From Flavobacterium sp. NG2 (GTDB lineage Bacteria; Bacteroidota; Bacteroidia; Flavobacteriales; Flavobacteriaceae), in NCBI RefSeq assembly GCF_034119845.1, contig NZ_CP139420.1, positions 3,164,001 through 3,228,000 of the forward strand: 64,000 bases of DNA, given 5' to 3'. This document shows, one piece after another, positions 1-10,126 of this stretch (its first letter is position 1; every line of letters starts with the position of its first letter). The notes under the pieces are model-generated. The model did not search any database, had not been told where the DNA came from, and was given only the letters and a program-made list of their open reading frames with translations. The position numbers and the translations under genes were made by a program.

Positions 1-1422
1 CTTCCTACACTTCAATTAAGTGTAGACCGTATTTACCCATTCTCAAAAGAAAATGATAGTAAAAAAGGATTTATCAAAAACATCAACTTACAGTATAACT
101 TAAACGGAAGAAATAGTATTACAACAACCGATTCGTTGTTTTTCAAACCACAAATGTTTGATGATGCTAAATTGGGAGTTCAACATAGTATTCCAATTAG
201 TACTAACTTTAAGTTGTTTAAATATTTCAGTGCATCAACATCTGCTAATTACGAAGAGGTTTGGACTGCAAAAACACTAAATAGAAGCTATGATGTTGAC
301 CAAAGTGCCGTTGTAGATGTAACCAAAAATGGATTTGACGCTTACCGTACGTACAATTTTTCTTCAAGTTTAGGAACAACTATTTATGGTACTTTTAATT
401 TTGGTGAAGACAAAAAAATTAAATCTATAAGACACGTTATGCGTCCATCGTTATCGTATAGCTATACTCCTAGTTTTGAAAAATACTACGACACTTATGC
501 TACTGATGCTAGTGGAACAATGACCAAACAATACTCACGATTTGAAAACAGCATCTATGGAGCCCCTGGTTTAACTAACTCTAGTAATTTAGGAATTAGT
601 ATTAGCAATACATTTGAAGCTAAAGTAACCGATAGAGACAGTACTAAAACGGAGCCTAAAAAAATAATGCTGCTTAACAACTTCAATTTATCAACAAGCT
701 ATAATTTGAATGCTGACGGAGAAACTAATCTTGCATGGTCACCTGTTAGGGTAAGTGGTGGTACTCAGCTATTCAAAGATAAAATGAATGTCAATTTTGG
801 AGCGACATTAGATCCTTATGCCATTGACAATTCAGGAAACAGAATTAACACCTTTAATATTGACAATGGAGGAAGTTTATTTCGTATGACAAGTGCTAAT
901 ATGACTCTGAATTACTCGATTTCTAGTACCGATAAGGAAGACAGAAATAAAGCTAAAGACTCACAGACTACTCGTAACGGTGGACGTGAAGATGATTTGT
1001 TTGGAACCAGTAATGATTTTGGAAATAACCGAAGAAGCTCTTTTGACGGAAGTGAAGAAAAAGGGGACGACGTAGTATCTGAATTTTTCCATTCTAAATT
1101 GCCATGGGATATTACTTTTGCTTACTCATTGACTTATGGGAATAATAACCGTGAAAAATCAATTACGGCTAACTCGATTATGATTTCAGCCAATACAGAT
1201 TTAACTCCAAAATGGAAAGTTGGAGTTTCTACTGGATACGATTTTGTACAAAAGGGTGTAACCTACACACAATTGCGTCTTGAAAGAGATTTATTGAGTT
1301 GGAGAATGAGTGTGAACTGGACTCCATTTGGAACAAATGCTAACTGGAACTTTTTTATCGGAATCAAATCAGGTGTTCTTAGCGACATTAAATGGGATAA
1401 AAACAGCACGACAACAAGGTAA
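1..1422 (+). CDS. LptD-like outer membrane LPS assembly protein, C-terminal part
   Basis: The frame is open from the first base of the window and ends with TAA at 1420-1422, so only the C-terminal 473 residues are present and the start lies upstream. The sequence is rich in alternating aromatic/polar beta-strands and the Tyr/Asn/Ser/Thr-heavy composition of an outer membrane barrel, with strands such as RPSLSYSYTPSFEKYY and WDITFAYSLTYGNN. This matches the C-terminal barrel of the large LptD/OstA-like proteins of Flavobacteria, which insert lipopolysaccharide into the outer leaflet. A polar low-complexity insert (about 908-1080) looks like a long loop. Followed 86 bases later by ridA on the same strand, a neighbour pair often seen in Flavobacteria. 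Family call is from recognition; the N-terminal OstA domain is outside the window. Confidence 0.75.
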   Translation, partial: LPTLQLSVDRIYPFSKENDSKKGFIKNINLQYNLNGRNSITTTDSLFFKPQMFDDAKLGVQHSIPISTNFKLFKYFSASTSANYEEVWTAKTLNRSYDVDQSAVVDVTKNGFDAYRTYNFSSSLGTTIYGTFNFGEDKKIKSIRHVMRPSLSYSYTPSFEKYYDTYATDASGTMTKQYSRFENSIYGAPGLTNSSNLGISISNTFEAKVTDRDSTKTEPKKIMLLNNFNLSTSYNLNADGETNLAWSPVRVSGGTQLFKDKMNVNFGATLDPYAIDNSGNRINTFNIDNGGSLFRMTSANMTLNYSISSTDKEDRNKAKDSQTTRNGGREDDLFGTSNDFGNNRRSSFDGSEEKGDDVVSEFFHSKLPWDITFAYSLTYGNNNREKSITANSIMISANTDLTPKWKVGVSTGYDFVQKGVTYTQLRLERDLLSWRMSVNWTPFGTNANWNFFIGIKSGVLSDIKWDKNSTTTR

Positions 1423-1508
1423 AGGAAGTTAATTTATTTCTAGAATAAATTTAAAATTGTAAATTTACTATTCTATCTATTTTTATAATTCACGTTAATA
1501 CCTAAACC

Positions 1509-1889
1509 ATGAAAAATGTAATTTTTACACCAGAAGCTCCTGCTCCTATTGGCCCATACAATCAAGCGATATTAAAAAATGACACTCTTTATATTTCAGG
1601 CCAAATTCCTATAAATCCTAAAACAGGAGAAGTCATTAGTGATTCTATTGAAGCTGAAACGAAGCAAGTAATGGAGAATTTAAATGCTATATTATTAGCA
1701 GCAGGTATGACATTTGAAAATGTTGTAAAGACATCTATTTTCATAATAAATATGAATGATTTTGCGAGTATCAATGCAGTATACGGCTCCTATTTAAATG
1801 AAACAACCGCTCCAGCTCGTGAAACGGTTCAAGTATCATGTTTGCCAAAAAATGTAAATATTGAAATCTCTATGATTGCAATGCTATAG
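1509..1889 (+). CDS. ridA: RidA family reactive enamine/imine deaminase
   Basis: 126 residues, the usual length of RidA (YjgF/YER057c/UK114). The family hydrolyses 2-aminoacrylate and related enamine/imine intermediates released by PLP enzymes such as threonine dehydratase, in the cytosol. Visible family marks: GPYNQA at residues 15-20, ISGQIP at 29-34, the substrate-binding Arg in APARETVQV (Arg104) and the Glu of NIEI (Glu119). It lies 86 bases after the LptD-like gene and could be co-transcribed. Its last 20 bases overlap the 3' end of mgsA on the opposite strand, so the two genes converge with no space for a separate terminator. Confidence 0.95.
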   Translation: MKNVIFTPEAPAPIGPYNQAILKNDTLYISGQIPINPKTGEVISDSIEAETKQVMENLNAILLAAGMTFENVVKTSIFIINMNDFASINAVYGSYLNETTAPARETVQVSCLPKNVNIEISMIAML

Positions 1890-2244
1890 CATTTAAAAAC
1901 AATTGTGCCGAAGCTTCATTTGTTGCAATAGGCACATTGTGTACATCACACACACGCAGAAGCATATTAATATCTACCTCATGTGCATGACTTGCCAAGG
2001 GGTCTTTAAAGAATAAAACCATTTTCGTTTTTCCTTCTGCTACTCTGGCTGCAATTTGAGCATCCCCACCCATTGGGCCTGAAAGCATTTTCTTAACTTT
2101 AAAACCTGCATTTTCAGCTTTACCTCCTGTAGTTCCAGTAGCAATAATTTTAATATTTTCTTGTCGTAATAAGTCGATGTTCTTATTTAAGAATTGAACC
2201 ATATCCACTTTTTTACCATCGTGAGCTATAACTGCTATTTCCAT
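1870..2244 (-). CDS. mgsA: methylglyoxal synthase
   Basis: 124 residues. Converts dihydroxyacetone phosphate to methylglyoxal and phosphate, a bypass that relieves sugar-phosphate build-up. Visible: AHDGKK (His8, Asp9), the phosphate-binding ATGTTGG at 35-41, SGPMGGD at 55-61 whose Asp61 matches the catalytic Asp of the E. coli enzyme, and His88/Asp91 in the segment after DPLASHA. It is shorter than the E. coli protein at the C-terminus, as is usual in Bacteroidetes. It starts 9 bases after the GlcNAc-kinase-like gene and is very likely co-transcribed with it, near gap and pfkA, which fits a role tied to glycolytic flux. Its 3' end overlaps ridA by 20 bases, convergent. Confidence 0.95.
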   Translation of the reverse strand: MEIAVIAHDGKKVDMVQFLNKNIDLLRQENIKIIATGTTGGKAENAGFKVKKMLSGPMGGDAQIAARVAEGKTKMVLFFKDPLASHAHEVDINMLLRVCDVHNVPIATNEASAQLFLNAIALQS

Positions 2245-2253
2245 AATAATTAT

Positions 2254-3105
2254 TTATTTATTTTGACCATGAAATGCGATTAAACCATCAATTGGTCTTC
2301 TCAATACATTTCCTAATTGTAATTCATATTTATCAAAAGTTTGCTGCAATTCTTCTTTTAAATAAAATGCAATTGAACCTACAAAATGAACAGGTACTTC
2401 CTTGCAATTATCATATTGCTTTACATAATTTTTAACAAAAGATTTCATCCCTTTAAAAATTATTTTTTGACAAAAAGGATGCTCTTTATTTTGAATTAAG
2501 AATTTAGCAAAAGTTGCCAAATAAGCATTGGGATTAGCTTCTTTATATAATTTTGCCTTAATGAAATCAGGCTCTAAATTATATTCTTTTTCAAATTCAA
2601 CAGCTAACTCTTTTGGCATTTTATTAAAATAATATTTTCTAATTAATTCTTTACCAAAAACGTTTCCACTACAATCATCCATCACAATATAACCTAATGA
2701 TTGTACTTTTTGATGTAATGTAGTACCATCAAAATAACTACAATTAGAACCAGTTCCCAAAATACATACAATTGCTTTTTCGTCTTTTGGTGTTGTAGCA
2801 TAGACAGCCGCGTAGGTATCTTCCTCAACCACAATACTGGCATTTGAAAAATACTCTTTAAATATCCCAGTTAGTGTTTTTTTCATTTTGTCAGTACCAC
2901 AGCCAGCTCCATAAAAAAACAAATGGGTTGCAGTATCTTTATTTTGTAAAATATCAAAACGGTCATTCAAACGCTCCACAATAACCTCTTTTTCCAGAAC
3001 CTCTGGATTCAAACCTAAAGTTTGGGTAGTAAATAATACTTTTCCAGCATCATCAATTGCAACCCAATCAGCTTTTGTAGAACCACTATCCACTAATAAT
3101 CTCAT
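2254..3105 (-). CDS. BadF/BadG-type ATPase, probable N-acetylglucosamine kinase
   Basis: 283 residues of the actin-like sugar kinase fold (BadF/BadG/BcrA/BcrD ATPase family; Bacteroidetes members are usually called N-acetylglucosamine kinase). The phosphate-1 loop is DSGSTKADW at residues 6-14, the phosphate-2 loop ILGTGSNCSYFDG near 115-127, and DDCSGNVFGKELI (143-155) matches the sugar-binding/hinge segment of this family. Expected reaction: ATP-dependent phosphorylation of GlcNAc, in the cytosol. It sits between gap (upstream, separated by a terminator hairpin) and mgsA (9 bases downstream). Substrate is inferred from family; another amino sugar or a eukaryotic-like regulatory role cannot be ruled out from sequence. 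Confidence 0.8.
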   Translation of the reverse strand: MRLLVDSGSTKADWVAIDDAGKVLFTTQTLGLNPEVLEKEVIVERLNDRFDILQNKDTATHLFFYGAGCGTDKMKKTLTGIFKEYFSNASIVVEEDTYAAVYATTPKDEKAIVCILGTGSNCSYFDGTTLHQKVQSLGYIVMDDCSGNVFGKELIRKYYFNKMPKELAVEFEKEYNLEPDFIKAKLYKEANPNAYLATFAKFLIQNKEHPFCQKIIFKGMKSFVKNYVKQYDNCKEVPVHFVGSIAFYLKEELQQTFDKYELQLGNVLRRPIDGLIAFHGQNK

Positions 3106-3144
3106 TTCTTTTTTGGTTTTATAGTTAATCTAAATTCTAAAGTA

Positions 3145-3181
3145 TAAAAAAATCCCGTTAAATAATCATAACGGGATTTTT
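3145..3181. terminator. Rho-independent terminator after gap
   Basis: A perfect 10-bp stem (AATCCCGTTA at 3151-3160 with TAACGGGATT at 3169-3178, 8-base loop) is flanked by A-rich and T-rich tracts on its two sides. Read on the minus strand it ends the pfkA-gap transcript before the kinase gene; the symmetric A/T flanks would let it work in either direction. Confidence 0.85.
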
Positions 3182-3200
3182 ATTATGTGTAATTTGTTGA

Positions 3201-4223
<1,023 letters not shown>

Positions 4224-4251
4224 TTATTTTAATTTTAAAAATTCTTTATTC

Positions 4252-5238
4252 TTATGTTGTAATAATATCAGAAACTCTCAATAACTCTGAATCAATTTCT
4301 GATTTTCCTTTGATGGCGTGTGATAAAGGAGTAAGATTAACTTTGTCATTTTTTAATCCAACCATAAAGTTAGAAATACCTTCCAACAAAGATTCTACTG
4401 CTTTCACCCCTAAACGACTAGCAAGTACTCTGTCAAAACAAGAAGGAGAACCTCCACGTTGCATATGACCTAATACTGATACTCTTACATCATATTCTGG
4501 TAGGTTAGCTTCAACATAATCTTTTAATTCGAATACATTTTTACCAATTTTATCTCCTTCAGCAATAACGACAATACTAGATGATTTACCAGAAGCCTTA
4601 CTTTTTTTCAGTGACTCTAACAAACGCTCTAATCCTAGATCTTCTTCAGGTATCAAAATTTCTTCAGCTCCTGCTCCTATTCCTGCATTCAATGCAATAT
4701 GACCAGCATCACGTCCCATAACCTCTACAAAAAACAAACGGTTGTGTGAACTCGCTGTATCTCTAATTTTATCAATACAATCAACAACTGTATTCAAAGC
4801 CGTATCATAACCTAAAGTATGACTTGTCCCATAAATATCATTGTCAATCGTTCCAGGAATACCCATTACTGGGAATTTATACTCTTCATTAAAAATTAAA
4901 GCTCCTGTAAAACTTCCGTCTCCTCCAATTACTACAAAGGCTTCTATACCTTCTTTTACTAAATTATCGTAAGCTTTCTTTCTTCCTTCAGCAGTTCTAA
5001 ACTCAGCTGAACGCGCTGACTTTAAAATCGTCCCTCCTTTATTTATTATATTATTTACTGATCGAGGACCCATTTCGATAAAGTCTCCTTCAATCATTCC
5101 TTGGTAACCTCTATAGATACCTACACATTCTACATTATGAAAAGCACAAGTTCTAACTACAGATCGAATGGCAGCATTCATACCTGGAGAATCTCCTCCT
5201 GATGTTAAAACACCTATTTTTTTTATCTTATTTGACAT
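4252..5238 (-). CDS. pfkA: ATP-dependent 6-phosphofructokinase
   Basis: 328 residues, the length of a bacterial PfkA subunit. Phosphorylates fructose-6-phosphate to the 1,6-bisphosphate. Visible: ATP-binding TSGGDSPGMNAAIR (12-25), IGGDGSF (104-110), whose Gly-Asp-Gly marks ATP rather than pyrophosphate dependence, catalytic PGTIDND (128-134) with Asp132, and MGRDAGHIAL. The 247-base spacer to tamB holds no gene and probably carries the promoter; no clear TAnnTTTG match was found on the minus strand there. Confidence 0.97.
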   Translation of the reverse strand: MSNKIKKIGVLTSGGDSPGMNAAIRSVVRTCAFHNVECVGIYRGYQGMIEGDFIEMGPRSVNNIINKGGTILKSARSAEFRTAEGRKKAYDNLVKEGIEAFVVIGGDGSFTGALIFNEEYKFPVMGIPGTIDNDIYGTSHTLGYDTALNTVVDCIDKIRDTASSHNRLFFVEVMGRDAGHIALNAGIGAGAEEILIPEEDLGLERLLESLKKSKASGKSSSIVVIAEGDKIGKNVFELKDYVEANLPEYDVRVSVLGHMQRGGSPSCFDRVLASRLGVKAVESLLEGISNFMVGLKNDKVNLTPLSHAIKGKSEIDSELLRVSDIITT

Positions 5239-5485
5239 TACTTTTTATTTTGAAAATGTAAATTTAGGAAACATATCGCACTTTTCGCCCTATCTAAATG
5301 CTAATTTACTCAACCTCAGTAAATTCAAACGTTTTCGTTAATAAGTTTTCAAAAAAACAAAAAAAATCACATATAATTAACATAAATTAAATAAAACCGA
5401 TTTTTGTTAACAATTTAATATAAAAGTATAAAAACCATTCATTTATAACAGCACTTATTTAAGACCAAAAAACTAAATTTATTTA

Positions 5486-8400
5486 CTATTCCTCCTCCGG
5501 AATAATCCCTTCAAAATTTGACTTTGGTTTATCTGGCTTAGGCTCAGATTGCTTTGAAAAATTAATATATTCGGGAGCTAAATTTGAATCTTGAAACTGA
5601 TCGATATAACGCACAGCAGGAGCTAATTTTACATTTTTAAAAATCTTATTTATTAACTCCTTAAATGTATCAAAATCTACTTCATAAGTCACACCTAAGC
5701 CTTGCGTATAACCAATACCCTGTCCAATATAATTAATATCATTCTCTCGATTAAACAACCTTAAGTTTAAGGTACCATCTTCATTTACTCTATATTGTAC
5801 TTCTAAATCACCCACAATAGCCGATTCATTAATCCCTCCAAAAGGAACCCCTACTTTACCATTTATAGTAAAACGTTCATTTATTTTTGAAGAAATAGTT
5901 GCAACTACTCGACCGTCTGTTTCCTTTCCAAGGCGTCTGTCGGCAGAAACGTAGTTTAATCCAACTCTGATTTTATCATTATCTGTTTTTAAAATACCTC
6001 CTATTAAACTGGAAGCCGTTTCAAATAAACTTCCTGAAAAATCCGATTGTGTAACTCCTTCTGAACTCAAAAAACCACCAGAAGATAATAGATACAATGC
6101 TTGCGTTTGCCTTACATCCTTATCATTTAATTTATATTGAATCTCAGACTTTAAAACATTACTTACTGTTGGAAACTCAATATTAAAATCAGGTTCTGGA
6201 CTAGCTAAATCCCCTTTTATCCCTATAACAACTTCTACAGGAACCTTTCTATTAAATGAAGAATTATCTAACAATACAGCAGGATTAGCAATTGTTTTAT
6301 ATACCGCTTCTAAATTTAATTGTGCTCGCATTGGATTCCCTTCCCAAGAAATAGACCCTCCTTTTTTGACATCAAATTTTTTATCTATAAGTCCGCCGTA
6401 CTTAAAATTATAAGTTCCTTCATATGCTTGAAAGTTCCCCCACATATTAAACTTCCCAAGTGTATTTATTTTGAACAACAAAGAACCATAACCCTTACCT
6501 TTCATTCCGTGACCTGAGTTTCTATCCAAAATCACTTCAACTTCAGCATCTGGTGTAATATCTAAATCAAACTCTAACTCAAGTCCTTTATAATTACGAT
6601 CATTCCCTATTATCCCTTTTTTAATATTATTTTTTTCCTTCTCACTGATGAAATGAATCAAGCTATTATCCCCTATACTTTCAGCTTCGTTAATTGGTAT
6701 TTTCAAAGCTGAACCTTTTTGTGACCGAGCTTCGACCTTAATAAATAATCCATTAGTAGGCCCTGAGATAGTAGCACTTCCATCAATATAAGCTGTCCCA
6801 TAATAGGCCGCATCCTCACTATCAACCGTATTTAAGACTAACAATCGATTTGTATTTACTCCAAGGTTTAATTTCCAGTCTAGAAATTTGTTATGCTCAA
6901 TACTACCTTTTAAAATCCCCTTAGTTCCAAATTTAGAATCTGTGATTGTATTATTTCTAAACAAAAACTGATTATCTATTAAATCAACAATAGACCTATT
7001 GGCTAGCTCATAATCAACATTTAAGTAAGGTATTGTCATACCGGCATCATCCACAAATAGCCTTCCACTAATTTTTGGTTTGTTTACCGTTCCTTCAACC
7101 CGTGAATTTCCTGTTACAAAACCTCTAATATTTGACAAAACCTCACCCCCAAGTGAACTTAAAATACCCAGATTAAATTTATCCAGCTTTAAATCTAAAT
7201 CTAATAATGCTTCTTTTTCAACAATCTTAAAACTACCTTTAGCATTAAAAGATTCTAAATTTTTATTTTCTAAGAAGGAATCAATAGTAAACTTTTCAAG
7301 ATTATGGTCTCCTTCAATATTCAATTTTAAAACCCCTAAATCTGTATTATTAATATTCAAATGGTCAACTGCCAAAGAAGCTGTTGGTTTATAAACAGCA
7401 TTATTTTGTAAAAAATTAATCTCTCCATTTAAATTTCCATTAAACACAAACTTATCATCTGCTGGTGTTATCTTGAATAAATCAACATCTTTAAAACTTA
7501 GTTTTAAATCTTTATTGGTAGTCCCTGAAAGCTTTCCTTTAAGAGCGATTTCTTGATTTTTATGTGATAAAACAAAATTATCTAAAGTGAAATTTTTAAA
7601 TAATTTATCAAATACAATCTTATTTTCAGAGGTTTCATTTTCATTTAAATACCATAGATAATCTTTGAACTTCAATTCAGATTTACTAATCCCAACAACA
7701 TTTTCATTATTTTTATTGATAGTGTGATATAAGTTCAGATTGAAGTAATCCTCTCCTTTAGAACCTCCTTTAAATTCTGACCTAAAAAACAAAGTGTCTT
7801 TTACGGTCACATTTATCAAACTAAAATCACGAATTTTATAGTACTTTGTTTTTATACTATCCAATTCTAAGAAGGCATTATAAAGTGGGTTTTTATTATC
7901 TACAGCAACTCTTATATTATCAAATGTATTGTCTGAAGCAACAATTTTTGGCGAATTAAAATTAAGCTTAAACTCTTTTGAATCCGATTTAATATTTCCT
8001 TTTAAAACAGTATTAGTACCAATTGCAATATCTGGATAAAAAATCTCGACAATTTTATTATAAATCGTAAAATTAAACTTTAAAAACTGCCCTTTATTGA
8101 CCTTTTCAGGCTCAAAATTAGTATAAAGACTCCCTAGAGAATTTCGAATCAAAGAAGGTAGTTCCTCAAAACGAAACTTCCCAACAATTTCACCCTGAAC
8201 TATATCTGGAGAATTTAAAGTAATTGTTCTTACTTTATCGCCATCAAAACTCGAACTAATCATAAAATCATCAAAAGCATAAATGTCTTTGCTGTTTTGA
8301 TAAGAAGTATTCTTGATATATATATTTCCGTTCAAATTTTCAATTGTGTTTCCATCTACTTGAACAACAACATCCCCTTTAAAAATTGAAGTGGTATCCT

Positions 8401-9922
8401 TTACTAAGTTTAATTTATACAAATCCGCATTGGCAACATCAATATGGAAATCATATTTACTATCTTTTTTACTTAAATCAACTAACCCTTCAAAATCCAT
8501 TTTCAAATTAGGATCATTTACAATTAGCTTTCCTTTGTAATAGGGTAATTTAAATTTTCCGTTTAAAGAAAGGTTTCTATAAGTGTAATTATTATAGGTT
8601 AATTTTGAAACTGAACCTCGAACACCTGTATTCAAATATTTTTCAGTAAACCCAATTCCCTCTACCTCAAGATCAGATGTTATTTTACCTAAATCTTTTT
8701 CTTCAAATAATTTCCCGATATCAAAATCTTCTGATTTTACATTACCTACATATGAGGCTTTATCTATAAAATCAATATTATCCATACTTAATACTGATTT
8801 AATTTTCCCGATTTCTGAGGTTAAAGAAAAATCAGCATCCAATGCCTTAGCTGTTAATTGTACATTTCCTACTAGATTAAATTTCCCAATTCTCTTCAGT
8901 TCAATGGGTAATTTCTTTCCTAGGACATTTGGCAAAACCGTAACTAAATTAGAATAGGATGACGATGCTTTACTGAGGTTTGCATCCATGTAAAAATACT
9001 GATGCTCCTTGCCAAAAATATTTTTAAACTTGATAGCACCAAAAATTCGAGTATCGTTTTTATCAAATAATTTTAAATTATTTAAAGTCAAATTATTCAA
9101 AGTTCCTTTAACCTTAGTTTCAAGATTAAAAAACAAATCTTTTCCCAATTCATTATAAAAATGGCGAATATCGTTTGAGGCAATTAAAGAGGAATAAATA
9201 GTTCCGTTAAATTTTACTTTATCATTAAATTTAGCAAAATCAGAAATTTTATAATTTAAAAACAAATCAGCTTTAATCTTAGATTCTCTGGTAGTGATAT
9301 CCAAATTTTGAAGCTTCATTTGCTTTTTGGTATAACTAAAATCCGTACTTAAATTAGAAACATACAATCCTCTATGGTCTAAAAAGGAAAGTGTTTTGAC
9401 AACCATAGTTAAATCTGGACCATATAAATCAAATTTCTCTAAAGTAGCATTCAACTTTGTTAAATCAAGATCTTTAGGCACCTCTCTATTTTCATCAACA
9501 AGCACAAAATGTCCGTCAATTATAGCCGCTTTATCTGCAATAAAAGTGGTATGTTTACCCGAAGAAGGTTTATCATCCTCAAATGATTTTATAAAAACAT
9601 CAATATTGGTATCTTCTTCATTTTTATAAGTGGTCAGATTAAACAAAACTCTTTCAAGTTTTATATCTCCAAATAACAAATCTCCTTCAATTAATTTCTT
9701 TACATCCAAAATAGTAGTATTAACTATCTTAGAAGAAATCATAGCCTTTTTATGATGGTCTTTGATTAAAACATCTCCTAGTTTTACTCCGCCAAAAACA
9801 TTAATTTTAGCTTTACTAATACTGATATCAACACCAAAGTCGGTATTTAAAGTTTGAGTGATATATTGCGCAATTTTAGTCTGAACATAAGAAGTCGAAA
9901 GTGCTATTCCGAGCAATAGCAA
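5486..9922 (-). CDS. tamB: TamB-like translocation and assembly module / AsmA-family bridge protein
   Basis: At least 1478 residues. Very long, beta-rich and mostly repetitive, with the conserved TamB (DUF490) C-terminal domain, including YGSLLFKINTLGKFNMWG, the region around LNLEAVYKT and IGYTQGLGVTYEVDF. TamB-like proteins are anchored in the inner membrane, span the periplasm as a hydrophobic groove and help supply lipid and/or barrel proteins to the outer membrane. The coordinate given starts at a TTG (9920-9922). The frame stays open upstream to 10096 and encodes a good membrane anchor (Lys-rich, then IIFRFIIGLILLLLLLG) at about 9990-9900, yet no ATG, GTG or TTG precedes it. The true start is therefore unclear; see findings. 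Divergent from tsaD. Confidence 0.9.
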   Translation of the reverse strand: MLLLGIALSTSYVQTKIAQYITQTLNTDFGVDISISKAKINVFGGVKLGDVLIKDHHKKAMISSKIVNTTILDVKKLIEGDLLFGDIKLERVLFNLTTYKNEEDTNIDVFIKSFEDDKPSSGKHTTFIADKAAIIDGHFVLVDENREVPKDLDLTKLNATLEKFDLYGPDLTMVVKTLSFLDHRGLYVSNLSTDFSYTKKQMKLQNLDITTRESKIKADLFLNYKISDFAKFNDKVKFNGTIYSSLIASNDIRHFYNELGKDLFFNLETKVKGTLNNLTLNNLKLFDKNDTRIFGAIKFKNIFGKEHQYFYMDANLSKASSSYSNLVTVLPNVLGKKLPIELKRIGKFNLVGNVQLTAKALDADFSLTSEIGKIKSVLSMDNIDFIDKASYVGNVKSEDFDIGKLFEEKDLGKITSDLEVEGIGFTEKYLNTGVRGSVSKLTYNNYTYRNLSLNGKFKLPYYKGKLIVNDPNLKMDFEGLVDLSKKDSKYDFHIDVANADLYKLNLVKDTTSIFKGDVVVQVDGNTIENLNGNIYIKNTSYQNSKDIYAFDDFMISSSFDGDKVRTITLNSPDIVQGEIVGKFRFEELPSLIRNSLGSLYTNFEPEKVNKGQFLKFNFTIYNKIVEIFYPDIAIGTNTVLKGNIKSDSKEFKLNFNSPKIVASDNTFDNIRVAVDNKNPLYNAFLELDSIKTKYYKIRDFSLINVTVKDTLFFRSEFKGGSKGEDYFNLNLYHTINKNNENVVGISKSELKFKDYLWYLNENETSENKIVFDKLFKNFTLDNFVLSHKNQEIALKGKLSGTTNKDLKLSFKDVDLFKITPADDKFVFNGNLNGEINFLQNNAVYKPTASLAVDHLNINNTDLGVLKLNIEGDHNLEKFTIDSFLENKNLESFNAKGSFKIVEKEALLDLDLKLDKFNLGILSSLGGEVLSNIRGFVTGNSRVEGTVNKPKISGRLFVDDAGMTIPYLNVDYELANRSIVDLIDNQFLFRNNTITDSKFGTKGILKGSIEHNKFLDWKLNLGVNTNRLLVLNTVDSEDAAYYGTAYIDGSATISGPTNGLFIKVEARSQKGSALKIPINEAESIGDNSLIHFISEKEKNNIKKGIIGNDRNYKGLELEFDLDITPDAEVEVILDRNSGHGMKGKGYGSLLFKINTLGKFNMWGNFQAYEGTYNFKYGGLIDKKFDVKKGGSISWEGNPMRAQLNLEAVYKTIANPAVLLDNSSFNRKVPVEVVIGIKGDLASPEPDFNIEFPTVSNVLKSEIQYKLNDKDVRQTQALYLLSSGGFLSSEGVTQSDFSGSLFETASSLIGGILKTDNDKIRVGLNYVSADRRLGKETDGRVVATISSKINERFTINGKVGVPFGGINESAIVGDLEVQYRVNEDGTLNLRLFNRENDINYIGQGIGYTQGLGVTYEVDFDTFKELINKIFKNVKLAPAVRYIDQFQDSNLAPEYINFSKQSEPKPDKPKSNFEGIIPEEE

Positions 9923-10051
9923 TAGAAGAATTAACCCTATTATGAATCGGAATATTATTTTAAAAAACTTTTTGATCTTCTTGCTATTTATTTTTTTATA
10001 AAAACTAGGACATTGCCTGAGGAAAGAGTCATTCCTTTCACAAAAATTCTT

Positions 10052-10059
10052 TAATTTTG
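10052..10059 (+). promoter_or_regulatory. Bacteroidetes -7 box for tsaD
   Basis: TAATTTTG fits the TAnnTTTG consensus of the Bacteroidetes housekeeping sigma factor and lies 67 bases before the tsaD start. No TTG is found at the ideal -33 distance, so support is partial. The site also lies within the open upstream extension of the tamB frame. Confidence 0.5.
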
Positions 10060-10126
10060 GCTGCGCCGTAAAAGTAAAAAATTTAAAATCGGTTTTTCAT
10101 ATATAATTCAAAATTTCTGCCTTTTT

